From the NCBI GenBank assembly GCA_014378465.1, contig JACMNQ010000037.1, positions 1 to 51,407 of the forward strand: a DNA stretch of 51,407 nt, in the 5' to 3' direction. The notes below the pieces were generated by a model. It had not been told where the DNA came from. It saw nothing but the letters and a program-made list of their open reading frames with translations, and did not search any database. Made by a program: the position numbers and the translations under genes. The stretch is from Oligoflexia bacterium (lineage in GTDB: Bacteria; Bdellovibrionota; UBA1018). Of this stretch, positions 43,095 through 51,407 are shown piece after piece. Each line of letters begins with the position of its first letter. Within the stretch, counting starts at the first letter, position 1.

Positions 43095-44198
43095 TCAGGC
43101 GGTGATTCGCTTCAAGTGCCTCATACACCCCAGCCATTCGGCCCGGGCCGCTGGATCCACTTCAACCTCGTATCGGGAAGTCACCGCTTTAATGATTTCA
43201 GCAGACCAGGACTGCGATGAATTGGCCATCACGGCGTTCCGTAGCGCGACGGCAAGATTTCTGCTGAAGTCCTTCGGCTTCACGCGACTGAGAGAAGAGT
43301 CTTTCACGCGCAGCTTATACTCTTCAGAAGTTTCGCGAAGTAGCGTGAGCCAGTCATTTTTTTCAATCGCGCTTGCGTCTGGTAACTTTTCATCGCTGAC
43401 CAGCTTCGAAGCCTTGGTATTGAAGGGGCAGACTTCCTGGCAGACGTCGCAACCTGCGACCCAGGTCCCCATCTTGCGTTTGAAGTCTTCAGTGACTTCG
43501 AGATCTCCCCGTTTTTCGAGAGTGAGGTAGCTGATGCAGCTCTTCGCGTTCAGTACCCCCGCCCTTGGGAAGGCTTCAGTCGGGCACGCATTCAAACAGC
43601 GAGTGCAATTGCCGCAGTAGTTTGGAAGCGGAGTGGCGCCGCGTTCGACCTTCTGATTGATGAGGACGGACGCGAGAAAGAGGTAGCTGCCGTGCTGAGG
43701 ATGAATCAGCAGTGTGTTTTTCCCGATCCAACCGAGTCCCGCAAGTGCAGCCCACGTGCGTTCGAGTACTGCGCTCGTGTCCACGCAGACCTTGAATTTC
43801 AAATCAAGCTTCGCGTTCCGTGCGGCGATCTCCGTCATCAGGGCTTCAAGTCGTGATGCAATCTCCGTGTGATAGTCTTTTCCGTGCAGGTACCTCGCGT
43901 ACCGGGGCCCTCGCACAGGATCGGGCTGTCCACCCGGCGTCTTGGGATAGGGGGCTGCGACACAGAAAATGCTCTGTGCATCCGGGAAAAGAAGTCTTGG
44001 GTCAGCCCGACGATCGCGACCCCTCACGAGGTATTCCATTTTTCCGGCGTAACCGGCCTGAATCCACGAATCGTAGCGCGCGACATCACTCTTGAAGAGT
44101 TCGGTATCCAGCACCCGATCCAGGTCCACTCCACCCGAGAGCGGAAAACCTGCTGAAAGCGCGGCCTGAGTCAACTGCGCATGAAGGTCCGAGTTCAA
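43095..44198 (-). CDS. queG: Epoxyqueuosine reductase
   Basis: Last step of queuosine tRNA modification: reduces epoxyqueuosine using cobalamin and two 4Fe-4S clusters. 367 residues. The catalytic region VCVDTSAVLERTWAALAGLGWIGKNTLLI (about 138-166) is typical, followed by cluster motif CGNCTRCLNACP (C195, C198, C201, C205) and CDVCQEVCPFN (C250, C253, C257) with C221. The start is TTG and overlaps the rhodanese stop by four bases (TTGA). The tail region around 330-360 is a HEAT-like C-terminus. Confidence 0.92.
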   Translation of the reverse strand: MNSDLHAQLTQAALSAGFPLSGGVDLDRVLDTELFKSDVARYDSWIQAGYAGKMEYLVRGRDRRADPRLLFPDAQSIFCVAAPYPKTPGGQPDPVRGPRYARYLHGKDYHTEIASRLEALMTEIAARNAKLDLKFKVCVDTSAVLERTWAALAGLGWIGKNTLLIHPQHGSYLFLASVLINQKVERGATPLPNYCGNCTRCLNACPTEAFPRAGVLNAKSCISYLTLEKRGDLEVTEDFKRKMGTWVAGCDVCQEVCPFNTKASKLVSDEKLPDASAIEKNDWLTLLRETSEEYKLRVKDSSLSRVKPKDFSRNLAVALRNAVMANSSQSWSAEIIKAVTSRYEVEVDPAARAEWLGCMRHLKRITA

Positions 44199-44509
44199 GC
44201 ACCATCCTGAAATGCGCAGATGCCGCCTTCAAGTGAGCGGAGTTTCTGAAAGCCCAGCATCTTCATGGCCATCAGGGCATGCATGCTTCTCACACCGTGC
44301 GCACAGTAGATGACGATGTCAGCGGCCTTGTCGAGTTCAGTCGCTGCGCGCAGAGAGATCTCTCCAAGTGGGATGAGAGTGCAGCCTTCAATGCGCGACT
44401 CTTCAAATTCTTCGGGTTCACGCACGTCGAGCAGCACGACCGATTTAGGGTTCAAAGCCAGAATCGTCTTGAGCTCAGAAGTCGTGATGATCCACTCAGG
44501 TGCGCTCAT
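44195..44509 (-). CDS. Rhodanese-like single-domain protein
   Basis: A 104-residue sulfurtransferase of the GlpE/PspE size class. LLDVREPEEFEESRIEGCTLIPLGEI (about 25-50) and the active-site loop VIYCAHGVRSMHAL (Cys near residue 69) are intact, so thiosulfate-type sulfur transfer is possible. Sandwiched by four-base overlaps between rimO and queG, both RNA/ribosome modification enzymes using Fe-S clusters, so it may deliver sulfur for one of them. That link is inferred. Confidence 0.88.
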   Translation of the reverse strand: MSAPEWIITTSELKTILALNPKSVVLLDVREPEEFEESRIEGCTLIPLGEISLRAATELDKAADIVIYCAHGVRSMHALMAMKMLGFQKLRSLEGGICAFQDGA

Positions 44510-46083
44510 GAACGGGCGGCCTCTCCATGATGAGAAGTGGCGGGACGCTCAAGCGGACGTTTGGCCGCGAGGCTCTGAAGTCCGAAACGAGGATCTTTTT
44601 CGTCGAAGGTCAGTCGCTTTCCGCGAGAAATGATCCGCATCGCGCGACCCACGACATCGTGAGGCATGGCTTCCGTGATTTCGACTTCAACCAGATCTCC
44701 GGCCTGAAGTGAATCCGCGTCAGCGCCGAGGTCCGCCAGGTCATTGATCAGCACGTTGCCATCAATTTCCTGAGCCTGAGTTTCCATGCGGCCCTTGATG
44801 AGCAGATCGGTTTCTTCGCTGACGCCTTCGATGAGCACAGTGACGGTCTGACCGATGATTTTCTCTTTTTTGGCCAGCGACTGGCGCTGCAGGATTTCGA
44901 GAAGGATCCGGGCACGCTTGCGCTTGGTGCCTGGATGAATCTGGCCATCCATTTCAGCGGCTTTCGTGCCTTCTTCGTTCGAGTAACGGAAAACGCCGAC
45001 GTGATCGAGATCGAGAGCTTCGAGGTCAGTGCAGAGTTCCTTGAATTCTTCGTCAGTCTCGGTCGGAAAGCCGACGATGATGGAGGTTCTGAACACGATG
45101 CCGGGGATCTTGGCTCTCAGCTTCGGGATCAGGTCAAAGAGCTTGGCCTTGGTGAGGCGGCGATTCATTTTCGCGAGCACACGGTCGTTCGTGTGCTGAA
45201 TCGGCATGTCCAGATACTTCACGATCTTTGGTTCACGAGCGATGATCTCCAGGAGTTCATCCGAGAACTGGTCGGGATAGACGTAGTGCAGGCGGATCCA
45301 TTCGATGCCGTCGATCTTGCACAGCTCGGGCAGAAGCATCTCGAGGTTTTCCTTGTACTTCCACTCCATGCCGTACTCAGTGAGATCCTGTGCGACGAGA
45401 TTGAGTTCGCGCACTCCGCGAGCGGCCATCTCGCTTGCTTCGACGACGAGAGAAGCGACGGTACGGGAACGGACGTTGCCTCTGAGTTTCGGGATGATGC
45501 AGAAGGCGCAGCGGCGGTTGCAGCCCTCGGACAATTTCAGATAGGCCGAATAGGCGGGACCGGTGTGAACGCGGTGATCGTGCTCGGTGTGAATGAAAGC
45601 GGGCTGATCAATATAGGAACGCTTCGGGAGCGGAGAGCCGAGTTCCATCGCTTCTTCATGCTTGTTGAGGAGCTCAGTGATGCGGTGGTACTGACCCGTG
45701 CCGATGAAGAGATCGACTTCAGGCATCTGAGTTTCGAGGTCCTTGTGGTAGCGCTGCGGGAGGCAGCCAGAGGCCACGAGCACTTTGCAGTTGGCGGAGT
45801 CCTTGAGCTCGGCCATCTCAAGAATCGTCTCGATCGACTCTTCTTTGGAAGCCTGAATGAAAGAGCAGGTGTTGACAATGATCACTTCGGCTTCTTCGGC
45901 TTTTTCCGTGATGCTGTAACGACCCTTCTCGAGCATTCCGAGCATGACCTGGGAATCGACCAGATTCTTCGGACAACCCAGGCTCACGAAATAAACCGGC
46001 GACCTGTGCTCGGCTACAACGAAGTCCTTGGAAAAAGGATTTGCCTGGGTGCTGGTGGGGGCCTGAACTTCAGTACTACTCAT
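44506..46083 (-). CDS. rimO: Ribosomal protein S12 methylthiotransferase
   Basis: A radical-SAM enzyme with two 4Fe-4S clusters that adds a methylthio group to Asp of ribosomal protein S12. 525 residues. N-terminal UPF0004 cluster: C37 in LGCPKN, C73 in NTCSF, C107 in SGCLPQ. Radical-SAM cluster C188, C192, C195 (CNRRCAFCIIP). A TRAM-like domain lies at about 400-480. Compared with E. coli RimO it has about 28 extra N-terminal and 25 extra C-terminal residues. First gene of rimO-rhodanese-queG. Confidence 0.93.
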   Translation of the reverse strand: MSSTEVQAPTSTQANPFSKDFVVAEHRSPVYFVSLGCPKNLVDSQVMLGMLEKGRYSITEKAEEAEVIIVNTCSFIQASKEESIETILEMAELKDSANCKVLVASGCLPQRYHKDLETQMPEVDLFIGTGQYHRITELLNKHEEAMELGSPLPKRSYIDQPAFIHTEHDHRVHTGPAYSAYLKLSEGCNRRCAFCIIPKLRGNVRSRTVASLVVEASEMAARGVRELNLVAQDLTEYGMEWKYKENLEMLLPELCKIDGIEWIRLHYVYPDQFSDELLEIIAREPKIVKYLDMPIQHTNDRVLAKMNRRLTKAKLFDLIPKLRAKIPGIVFRTSIIVGFPTETDEEFKELCTDLEALDLDHVGVFRYSNEEGTKAAEMDGQIHPGTKRKRARILLEILQRQSLAKKEKIIGQTVTVLIEGVSEETDLLIKGRMETQAQEIDGNVLINDLADLGADADSLQAGDLVEVEITEAMPHDVVGRAMRIISRGKRLTFDEKDPRFGLQSLAAKRPLERPATSHHGEAARS

Positions 46084-46125
46084 GAACTGCCACTTTCTCT
46101 GTAAAGCTGTGAAAACTGGAACGAA

Positions 46126-46623
46126 TCAATCGCGGAAATTTCCAAACTGCATCGGGACTTTGAGGGAGTCGCGCTTTTCTTTTAAAAGTGCGATCGCTTC
46201 CTGCAGGTCATCGCGGTTCTTGCCGGTCACTCGCACTTGTTCGTCCTGAATCTGGCTCTGAACCTTGATCTTGCTCTCCTTGAGCACGGCCATGATCTCC
46301 TTGCCCTTCTCTTTCGAGACGCCGGCTTGGACGACGACGAGCTGCCGAACACTGCCACCGAAAGCGGACTCAGGTTCCTTGTAGTCAAACGACAGCAGGG
46401 AGATCCCGCGCTTGATCAGCTTCGTGGAGAGAATGTCCTTCACGGCATCGAGCTTGGCTTCTTCCTGGCACCAGATCGTCATCGTTTTTTCTTTGAGATC
46501 CAGTTTGATCTCAGTCTTCACGCCTTTGAAATCATAGCGTTGACTCAATTCCTTGGTCGCCTGGTTGGTGGCGTTATCAAGTTCTTGCCAGTCCATTTCT
46601 GCTGAAACGTCAAAAGAAGGCAT
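46126..46623 (-). CDS. yajQ: YajQ/UPF0234 family nucleotide-binding protein
   Basis: A 165-residue protein with two ferredoxin-like domains. [34 protein letters not shown] at the start and [19 protein letters not shown] near the end are family signatures. Members bind nucleotides or cyclic-di-GMP in some species. The ATG at 46623 is chosen over an in-frame TTG one codon earlier; GAGGAATTG is upstream. Confidence 0.92.
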   Translation of the reverse strand: MPSFDVSAEMDWQELDNATNQATKELSQRYDFKGVKTEIKLDLKEKTMTIWCQEEAKLDAVKDILSTKLIKRGISLLSFDYKEPESAFGGSVRQLVVVQAGVSKEKGKEIMAVLKESKIKVQSQIQDEQVRVTGKNRDDLQEAIALLKEKRDSLKVPMQFGNFRD

Positions 46624-46758
46624 CAATTCCTCGGTGGATTAAAGTGATTTTCAGCCAATGGTATATAGAAATAGTCAGCTAAAAACAACCGCGAATATCC
46701 TTCAATATTTCAGCTAGTTGAAGTGCTACGCGAGGCAAGTCGTGTGCAGGCCGGTGTA

Positions 46759-46781
46759 GATCGACCGGGGCTCCGTCGATC
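46759..46781. repeat. Inverted repeat upstream of the secreted metalloprotease-like gene
   Basis: GATCGAC (46759-46765) and GTCGATC (46775-46781) flank a 9-base GC-rich spacer, about 40 bases before the ATG at 46820. It may be a hairpin in the leader or an operator. Confidence 0.4.
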
Positions 46782-46819
46782 CATTCAAGTCTGCGACTCA
46801 AAAGACGATGAGTGATTGA

Positions 46820-47899
46820 ATGAGCTTCGTCCAAATTTCGACATTTTCACTTCTGCTGCTTCTTGCCAATCCGGTTGGGCTGGAGACTTCGTTTGCCGCT
46901 TCTTGCAAGGGACTGGACCAACTTTCTTCGCTCGTCCCCTTGCCACAGATCGCAGCTCCGCGCTGGCACAGTGCCAGCGATCTTGAGGTTGCCACAGCGA
47001 TATGCCGCTCAAAAAATCCGGAATCTTCATCCCAGATCAACCGCTACCTGGATCTACGGTGGCAGAACTTTCCACCAGCCTCAAAAACCGTGACCGTTGC
47101 AGGGATTCAAATCGAAGGTGAATCAGACGAGGCAATGGAGTTCCTGAGGAAGCTTTTGAAGTTTCATCCCGGTTATGGACCCCAAGGTCCTGAAGTCGTC
47201 AGTAAAGTTCAAAGCCTGTATCAGATCAATCCGGAGTGCCGAAAGGTTCGCTGCGCCGTGGACAAAATCTGGGGTGCTGAGCTCGGGGCAAAATTTCTGT
47301 ACGCACTGGCGAAATACGGAATGAATGCCTCAGAAATTCGCAATGGGGGAGCCAGCCGGTGGAGCCAGGAAAACTTCGACACAGCATTGCGGGCTCTTCG
47401 TGATCTTCCGCAGGCGCTCTACCCACTCGATGCGAACGCGAATGAAACAGGAGGGAATATGAGATTTGTCCATGCTCCCGAAGGTGCGACAGGCAATATG
47501 GATCCGGATTCTGATGCGGAAGTGAATTCAAATGCACTGATTACCCTATTCTCGGGGTGGGACAAGGAAACCACTCTTTCAAAGGAATATATCGTTTTTC
47601 ACGAACTCGCACATAACCTGTGGGAACGACGAGCGCATGATCGGGACTTTTCGGTGCTCAATGCGAAATGGCTCATTTTGGGGGCTTGGAAAGTGAAAAG
47701 GGGCGAAATGGTTTCAATCACGCCGAAAATTTCTCAATACGCACGCGCCAACCCGGCTGAAGATTTTGCCGAAACGGCCTGCGCTTACCGCTTCGCTCCA
47801 GAGCGGTTGAAGAGTCGCTTTCCCGCGAAATATGAGTTCATGAAGTCCAATTTTTTCAAGGATATGGAGTTCATGTCTGGGAATAATTGTAACGACTGA
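46820..47899 (+). CDS. Secreted HExxH zinc-protease-like protein (unrecognised family)
   Basis: A 359-residue exported protein: signal peptide 1-27 (hydrophobic core about 9-20, cleavage near SFA). The C-terminal third carries HELAHN (261-266) and, 45-53 residues later, NPAEDFAETACAYRF (311-325), whose E318 could be the third zinc ligand as in gluzincins of the anthrax lethal-factor-like group. Cysteines in PECRKVRCAVDK (139-150), and near 29 and 62, could form disulfides. Substrate unknown. Next gene on the minus strand ends two bases away. No clear ribosome site before the ATG. Confidence 0.68.
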   Translation: MSFVQISTFSLLLLLANPVGLETSFAASCKGLDQLSSLVPLPQIAAPRWHSASDLEVATAICRSKNPESSSQINRYLDLRWQNFPPASKTVTVAGIQIEGESDEAMEFLRKLLKFHPGYGPQGPEVVSKVQSLYQINPECRKVRCAVDKIWGAELGAKFLYALAKYGMNASEIRNGGASRWSQENFDTALRALRDLPQALYPLDANANETGGNMRFVHAPEGATGNMDPDSDAEVNSNALITLFSGWDKETTLSKEYIVFHELAHNLWERRAHDRDFSVLNAKWLILGAWKVKRGEMVSITPKISQYARANPAEDFAETACAYRFAPERLKSRFPAKYEFMKSNFFKDMEFMSGNNCND

Positions 47900-47901
47900 A
47901 A

Positions 47902-48726
47902 TCACTGCTTAACCCGATCTGTTTCCGGAGGCGTGACGAAACTGAAGTAGCGGGGATCGAGAGCCTTGCCGATTTCAATTTCACTCAGGGTGATTTCAGA
48001 ATGATTGCCGCCTTCGTATTCGAGTGACACTTTCTGAATGACTTTCTTGTCGAGGTCGATCTGAAATTGAGCGAGAGTGACGGATCCGGCCGTGCCTTTG
48101 TTCGGAGTGAGCACGAATTCAGTGGGGCTTTTCTGATCAAGTTTCATGTCCTGAGTGGATGAAAATGATCCCGAGAGCAGAAGATTCGCGAGCCTTGACT
48201 GCACTTCTGAACTTCGGCGCTCGATCACCTGGCCTCGTTCGCCGGCTTCAAAGGGAGGCGTGTAGAACCAGAAGGTCTTGCCATCGCTCACGAGAAGATT
48301 TTTGTCCGGTGTGAGAGTTTCCCACCGCAACTGGTTGGGATGTTTGATCAGCAGAACTCCTGCGCTGGTTTTCTTCTGTTTCGTCGAAGCGATCTCATTG
48401 ACCTGATTGAAACGCGCGCTCAAAGTGGAGCCTTTGACGTACTTCGCTTCAATCTCCGCGAGGATCGGCGGCAAAGGTACGGCGGGCTTCTTGGGATCTT
48501 TCGAACCTTTCGCTTTTTTGACCGGTTTTGGCACTCTGAGTTTCATGGTATTTGGCGCAACGTCGGTGGGCGCTGCCGCCTGAATGGTCTTCGAGGTCTC
48601 CTCTTTCGCAGGAAAGGACTCGGCAGATTTTGCAGAGTTCAGATTCGTTAAGCCGAAATAAGCCGCCATCGCAAGGATGATTGCCGTGATTTTGACGGAG
48701 TCGTTGTCAGATCGAAACAGGTTCAT
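47902..48726 (-). CDS. lolA: Outer-membrane lipoprotein carrier protein LolA
   Basis: Periplasmic chaperone that carries lipoproteins released by LolCDE to the outer membrane. 274 residues from the ATG at 48726 (AAGGA upstream; an earlier start at 48750 lacks one). A signal or anchor helix spans about 12-34, then a Lys/Pro-rich linker of about 45 residues. LolA proper starts near residue 82: LSARFNQVNEIASTKQKKTSAGVLLIKHPNQLRWE, and WFYTPPFEAGERGQVIERR. The long linker is unusual. Matches the many lipoproteins in this window. Confidence 0.85.
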   Translation of the reverse strand: MNLFRSDNDSVKITAIILAMAAYFGLTNLNSAKSAESFPAKEETSKTIQAAAPTDVAPNTMKLRVPKPVKKAKGSKDPKKPAVPLPPILAEIEAKYVKGSTLSARFNQVNEIASTKQKKTSAGVLLIKHPNQLRWETLTPDKNLLVSDGKTFWFYTPPFEAGERGQVIERRSSEVQSRLANLLLSGSFSSTQDMKLDQKSPTEFVLTPNKGTAGSVTLAQFQIDLDKKVIQKVSLEYEGGNHSEITLSEIEIGKALDPRYFSFVTPPETDRVKQ

Positions 48727-48814
48727 GATTGCAGTTCCTTCGGGTGTCAAGAAGCCGACCTGAAGCTATCAAAATCCTTCAGCATTTGCAGCAAATCTTG
48801 ATACACTTTGAGTC

Positions 48815-50215
48815 ATGGATAATCGAAGAAATCTCCTGACTTTATGCGCATTGAGCGGCTTGTTCGTCGGTTCACCTCTCTGGCTTCAACAGGCTGGGGC
48901 AGTCGAGGCGCCGGCGAGCCACGCTTCAAAAAAAGTCGCGCAGAAGAAAGGTTCCACTTCGAAAGAAAATTTGCCCTCTTTCGGCGTCTTTCCCCTTGCC
49001 TGGCTGGACAGCGTGGATGAAGTTTATCCCATCACGTCGGCTCCTGAAGATGTGCAGTGGGAAGCCTGGCTTGCCGTGAAAACTTCCGGGCAAGGTCGTC
49101 TTTCCAATCCCGTCGTGATTGAAGTCTTTGGTGGGACCGAATCCGCCGGCGTCAAAGTGAAAAAGTATCTGGTCGAGCATCACAAATTCTCTGCACGTCA
49201 GTTCGAAATCAAATTCTCGCAAAACGCCGCCTGGAATGGTTATGTGGTCGTCAGAGGACAGGACACGAAGCTTCCTGAGGTTCCAGTCAGACCCCCTCAG
49301 CTCTCTCATGCTTCGCCCATAGCGGCGATCCCGGAGATTCAGACCCGGATTGTCGTCATGGCTCCCGAAGCCCCTCGTTACAGAGTCGTGAAGCGGGTGA
49401 TTCTCTCAGACAGTCTCCTTTCGCCGTTCAGGACAGTCGAAGACTATGTCCTGGAGAACCCTCAGAGCATCGCGCAGGACATGAATTCTTCAACGGGCGA
49501 AATTCCGATTACGACTTCACAGGCGTCTCCTTACTCTCCTTCAGTTCCCCAAGGGCGCCTTCAGACCTACGCATCGAAGGTCCAGGCGGGATGGCTCGGA
49601 AGTTTTGGTCCTCAGTACCGGCCCTCAGTCTCCATGGAATGGTTTGATGTTGAAGGCGCGAAGAATTTCGGCCGACGTACGAAAGCGGGATGGATTGGCG
49701 CGCGAGTGCAGGGCGAAGTCGCTCTTCTGCGCTGGTCGATCGGTGAAGTGGGCGTGGGAGCCAGTGCATTTCATTCCCTGAATGCAATCACGCCAGACGC
49801 TCGTCAGGGAAGTGCCGTCGACGCAAAAGCGCAGGCCCACGTTCTTCTGCATGCAAATTCAACCGCCATGGGAATTCCGATGCTCAAGTTGAGTACGGGT
49901 TACGAAGGCAACTGGCGAAATGCCGGCGCAAATTCAAATCTTCTGCCAGCATTTCAGGGCTTTCGAGTCGCCGGAGAACTATCCACGTTTGTGGATCATG
50001 TCTTCACGCTCGGGGCCTCGAGCGCGTACACTTTTGCTCAATCCGGGATCGTCGAGCTGGGAGGCTCTGTCAGTCATCGCCTGATTCAGAACGAACGCAG
50101 ATGCTGGGACGCGCGCCTGGGTGTGAATGCTGCGTCGGCCAAGGGACAATCGGGTGCCGCGAAACTCGAAGAGACGTGGACCTCCGTTCAAATCGGACTG
50201 ACCGGAACGCTTTGA
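48815..50215 (+). CDS. Exported protein with a probable C-terminal outer-membrane barrel (unrecognised)
   Basis: A 466-residue protein with a signal peptide (core LLTLCALSGLFVGSPLWL, likely cleavage after GAVEA or nearby). Residues about 40-150 hold an FGVFPLAWLDSVDEVYP domain; from about 250 the sequence is alternating strands (VQAGWLGSFGPQYRPSVSMEW, AGWIGARVQGEVALLRW) ending SVQIGLTGTL, suggesting a beta-barrel. Not assigned to a known family. Divergent from lolA with 88 bases between; downstream gene overlaps by a few bases. Confidence 0.62.
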   Translation: MDNRRNLLTLCALSGLFVGSPLWLQQAGAVEAPASHASKKVAQKKGSTSKENLPSFGVFPLAWLDSVDEVYPITSAPEDVQWEAWLAVKTSGQGRLSNPVVIEVFGGTESAGVKVKKYLVEHHKFSARQFEIKFSQNAAWNGYVVVRGQDTKLPEVPVRPPQLSHASPIAAIPEIQTRIVVMAPEAPRYRVVKRVILSDSLLSPFRTVEDYVLENPQSIAQDMNSSTGEIPITTSQASPYSPSVPQGRLQTYASKVQAGWLGSFGPQYRPSVSMEWFDVEGAKNFGRRTKAGWIGARVQGEVALLRWSIGEVGVGASAFHSLNAITPDARQGSAVDAKAQAHVLLHANSTAMGIPMLKLSTGYEGNWRNAGANSNLLPAFQGFRVAGELSTFVDHVFTLGASSAYTFAQSGIVELGGSVSHRLIQNERRCWDARLGVNAASAKGQSGAAKLEETWTSVQIGLTGTL

Positions 50216-51231
50216 AGAGCTCCCAACGCAAACTCGTGAATGAAATCGCCGCTCTGCGCGCAAAATGCATGAAGCGGCAGGTGCCTGAGGCGACGACGCG
50301 AATTTTTTGCTCGAGCTGTCGCAAGGAAGCCACCGGGATCTTGAAGAGTGCTGAAGATCCCCAGGGCGTTTTTGAGAGTTTCCGGTCCAATGGGAGTGTG
50401 CGAGCGCTCGTGATGCTCAAACCCGGCATCGCCTACAGTTTTTTGAAACTGAAGGGCAATCACTGGCAGTTCAAGATCCTCTGCGACTGGGAAGATCCAG
50501 ATGCGTTGGCCTGGACTCGTACTATGCTCGCGAAGCACCGGACACTTCTTAAGTCTCACGAATTCGCCGGATTCATGGATGCTGGACTCTGGAGTCTGCT
50601 TCCGGACCTGAAGAGGTGCGGGATCTCGATTGAAGCCGTGTCACTCATCGGAAGGACAAAACTGGCCATAAAGAAATGCCCGACCTCCATCGTTTGGCCG
50701 AGCGGGTATTTTGTGAGGCGAGTTCAAAAGAAGGACATCCGGGAGCTGCTGTCCCTCATGCGAACGGAATTCAGACGCAATCCCCAGTTCGGCTGGTTCG
50801 TCTCACATCCTCAATTTCTCAAGATGGCACGAGATGGCTTTCTCAAGGACTGCAAAAGAAAGCGGCCCTTCGAGTTTGTTGTGATCGTGAATCGGAAGAT
50901 TGTGGGCCATTTCGGCGCACATGTGACCAACCCTCATGGCTTCGGCTATAAGTCGGCATCGATAGGAATCGGCTTCAAGCGAGAGCATCAGGGAAGAGGC
51001 CTCTCACGTCTATGCTACCAGGAAGCGGTGAAAGTCTTCAGCCGCGAACGCGTGAAGTTTTTCATGGGAGTCACTGCGCAACCGGCGGTCATGAAAATCG
51101 GTGCTGAGCTGGGGAGAGAGCTCATCAGCTTCAACATGAGCAGCCGAAAGCCTTACTTCACGAATGACTGTTTTTTGAAATATCCGATTTGGCCGAAGGG
51201 GATCAAGGTTCGGCCGAAATACCTGAAATGA
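50212..51231 (+). CDS. GNAT-fold acetyltransferase-like protein
   Basis: About 339 residues. The C-terminal half (about 175-330) is a GNAT domain: YFVRRVQKKDIRELLSLMR, FVVIVNRKIVGHFGAHV, then the acetyl-CoA loop IGIGFKREHQGRGLSRLCYQEAV (QGRGLS near 270). The N-terminal part (1-165) is unknown and has CSSCRK near residues 31-36. The start is placed at TTG 50212 because it overlaps the previous stop (TTGA); GTG 50236 or ATG 50267 are alternatives. Acetylated substrate unknown. Confidence 0.62.
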   Translation: MKSSQRKLVNEIAALRAKCMKRQVPEATTRIFCSSCRKEATGILKSAEDPQGVFESFRSNGSVRALVMLKPGIAYSFLKLKGNHWQFKILCDWEDPDALAWTRTMLAKHRTLLKSHEFAGFMDAGLWSLLPDLKRCGISIEAVSLIGRTKLAIKKCPTSIVWPSGYFVRRVQKKDIRELLSLMRTEFRRNPQFGWFVSHPQFLKMARDGFLKDCKRKRPFEFVVIVNRKIVGHFGAHVTNPHGFGYKSASIGIGFKREHQGRGLSRLCYQEAVKVFSRERVKFFMGVTAQPAVMKIGAELGRELISFNMSSRKPYFTNDCFLKYPIWPKGIKVRPKYLK

Positions 51232-51246
51232 AAGCAGTACTGGAGC

Positions 51247-51292
51247 AATTTATTGTACATACTCTACTTGAATTATCGCGTCTATTGCACCA
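51247..51292 (+). repeat. Left terminal inverted repeat of an IS30-type element
   Basis: The reverse complement of this stretch matches bases 1-45 at 33 of 43 positions, with the core ACATACTCTACTT at 51257-51269. It lies about 80 bases before the start codon of an IS30-type transposase, where a left-end inverted repeat is expected. The exact outer tip is likely near 51248. Target duplications cannot be judged because the other end of this copy lies outside. Confidence 0.55.
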
Positions 51293-51372
51293 GCAAGAGA
51301 ATTGAAAAGGGCTAACCAACGGTCCATAATCCTCTCTGATCGACCGGCAAGAAGATCAGGGAGAGAAACAAT

Positions 51373-51407
51373 ATGAAATACCATCGGTTAACCCGCGAGG
51401 AGCGGTA
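51373..51407 (+). mobile_element. IS30-family transposase, N-terminal fragment cut by the window end
   Basis: The ATG is preceded by AGGGAGAG (51358-51365). Only 11 codons remain: MKYHRLTREER, then a partial Tyr codon. Transposases of the IS30 family characteristically open with Y-x-x-LT-x-EERY, the start of their helix-turn-helix, so this is a good match despite the length. The gene continues outside the window; its intactness is unknown. Confidence 0.7.

Noticed and set aside
44935..46104. A 389-codon plus-strand frame antisense to rimO
   Set aside because: Shadow of a conserved gene; composition (many F, H, D, V) is typical of antisense frames.

Overview
The window looks like chromosomal DNA of a Gram-negative bacterium of moderate-to-high GC. 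LolA, an LptF/LptG-type permease, heptosyltransferase-like and WaaE-like glycosyltransferases, several lipobox proteins and predicted outer-membrane proteins all point to a two-membrane envelope. The mix of housekeeping genes with many unrecognised secreted lipoproteins, a RodZ-like protein and a pyrB-pyrC-carA/lepB/lepA cluster fits a Bdellovibrionota or other former 'deltaproteobacterial' lineage. That placement is inference from gene style; no rRNA is present to settle it.

Layout. Positions 1-45 and 51247-51292 are related inverted sequences, and the last bases encode the N-terminus of an IS30-type transposase, so the window seems to lie between two insertion-sequence ends. 0.1-3.1 kb: agmatinase-family enzyme, cysteine-cluster protein, a small unknown protein, IF-1 and an RNase HI with a C-terminal hybrid-binding-like domain. 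3.2-9.8 kb: an envelope block with a degenerate site-2-protease-like membrane protein, an outer-membrane protein translationally coupled to an 800-residue lipoprotein, and two tandem paralogous lipoproteins. 9.9-18.6 kb: a RecQ-like helicase core, then a surface-glycan cluster (flippase-like protein, glutamine amidotransferase, several GT2 enzymes, a GT9 enzyme, UDP-glucose dehydrogenase), mostly on the minus strand with start/stop overlaps.

18.7-26.1 kb: a small Lys/Ala-rich exported protein, then a long minus-strand run lepA-lepB-pyrB-pyrC-carA-unknown (translation factor, signal-peptidase homologue, pyrimidine synthesis). The lepB product lacks the catalytic serine. 26.1-32.1 kb: RNA methyltransferase, TPR lipoprotein and RodZ-like protein on plus; then the only long gene-free stretch (29198-29521), which carries two perfect DnaA boxes, two near-matches and an AT-rich tract; then an LptF/LptG permease and an undecaprenyl-phosphate sugar transferase on minus. 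32.1-37.5 kb: leucyl aminopeptidase, AsnRS, TrmL, a cyclic-nucleotide-binding-domain protein, an Mpo1-like protein and a DUF457/YdjM-like membrane protein.

37.5-46.6 kb: MDR dehydrogenase with a split transketolase, a DHA2 exporter overlapping a thioredoxin-fold protein without CXXC, and a rimO-rhodanese-queG overlap operon plus yajQ. 46.8-51.2 kb: a secreted HExxH protein, LolA, a probable outer-membrane protein and a GNAT-like protein. No tRNA, rRNA, CRISPR array or phage module was seen.

Most of the window is ordinary chromosome. The items most worth following are the serine-less LepB, the degenerate M50 protein, the DnaA-box cluster, the outer-membrane-protein/lipoprotein pair and the IS ends.
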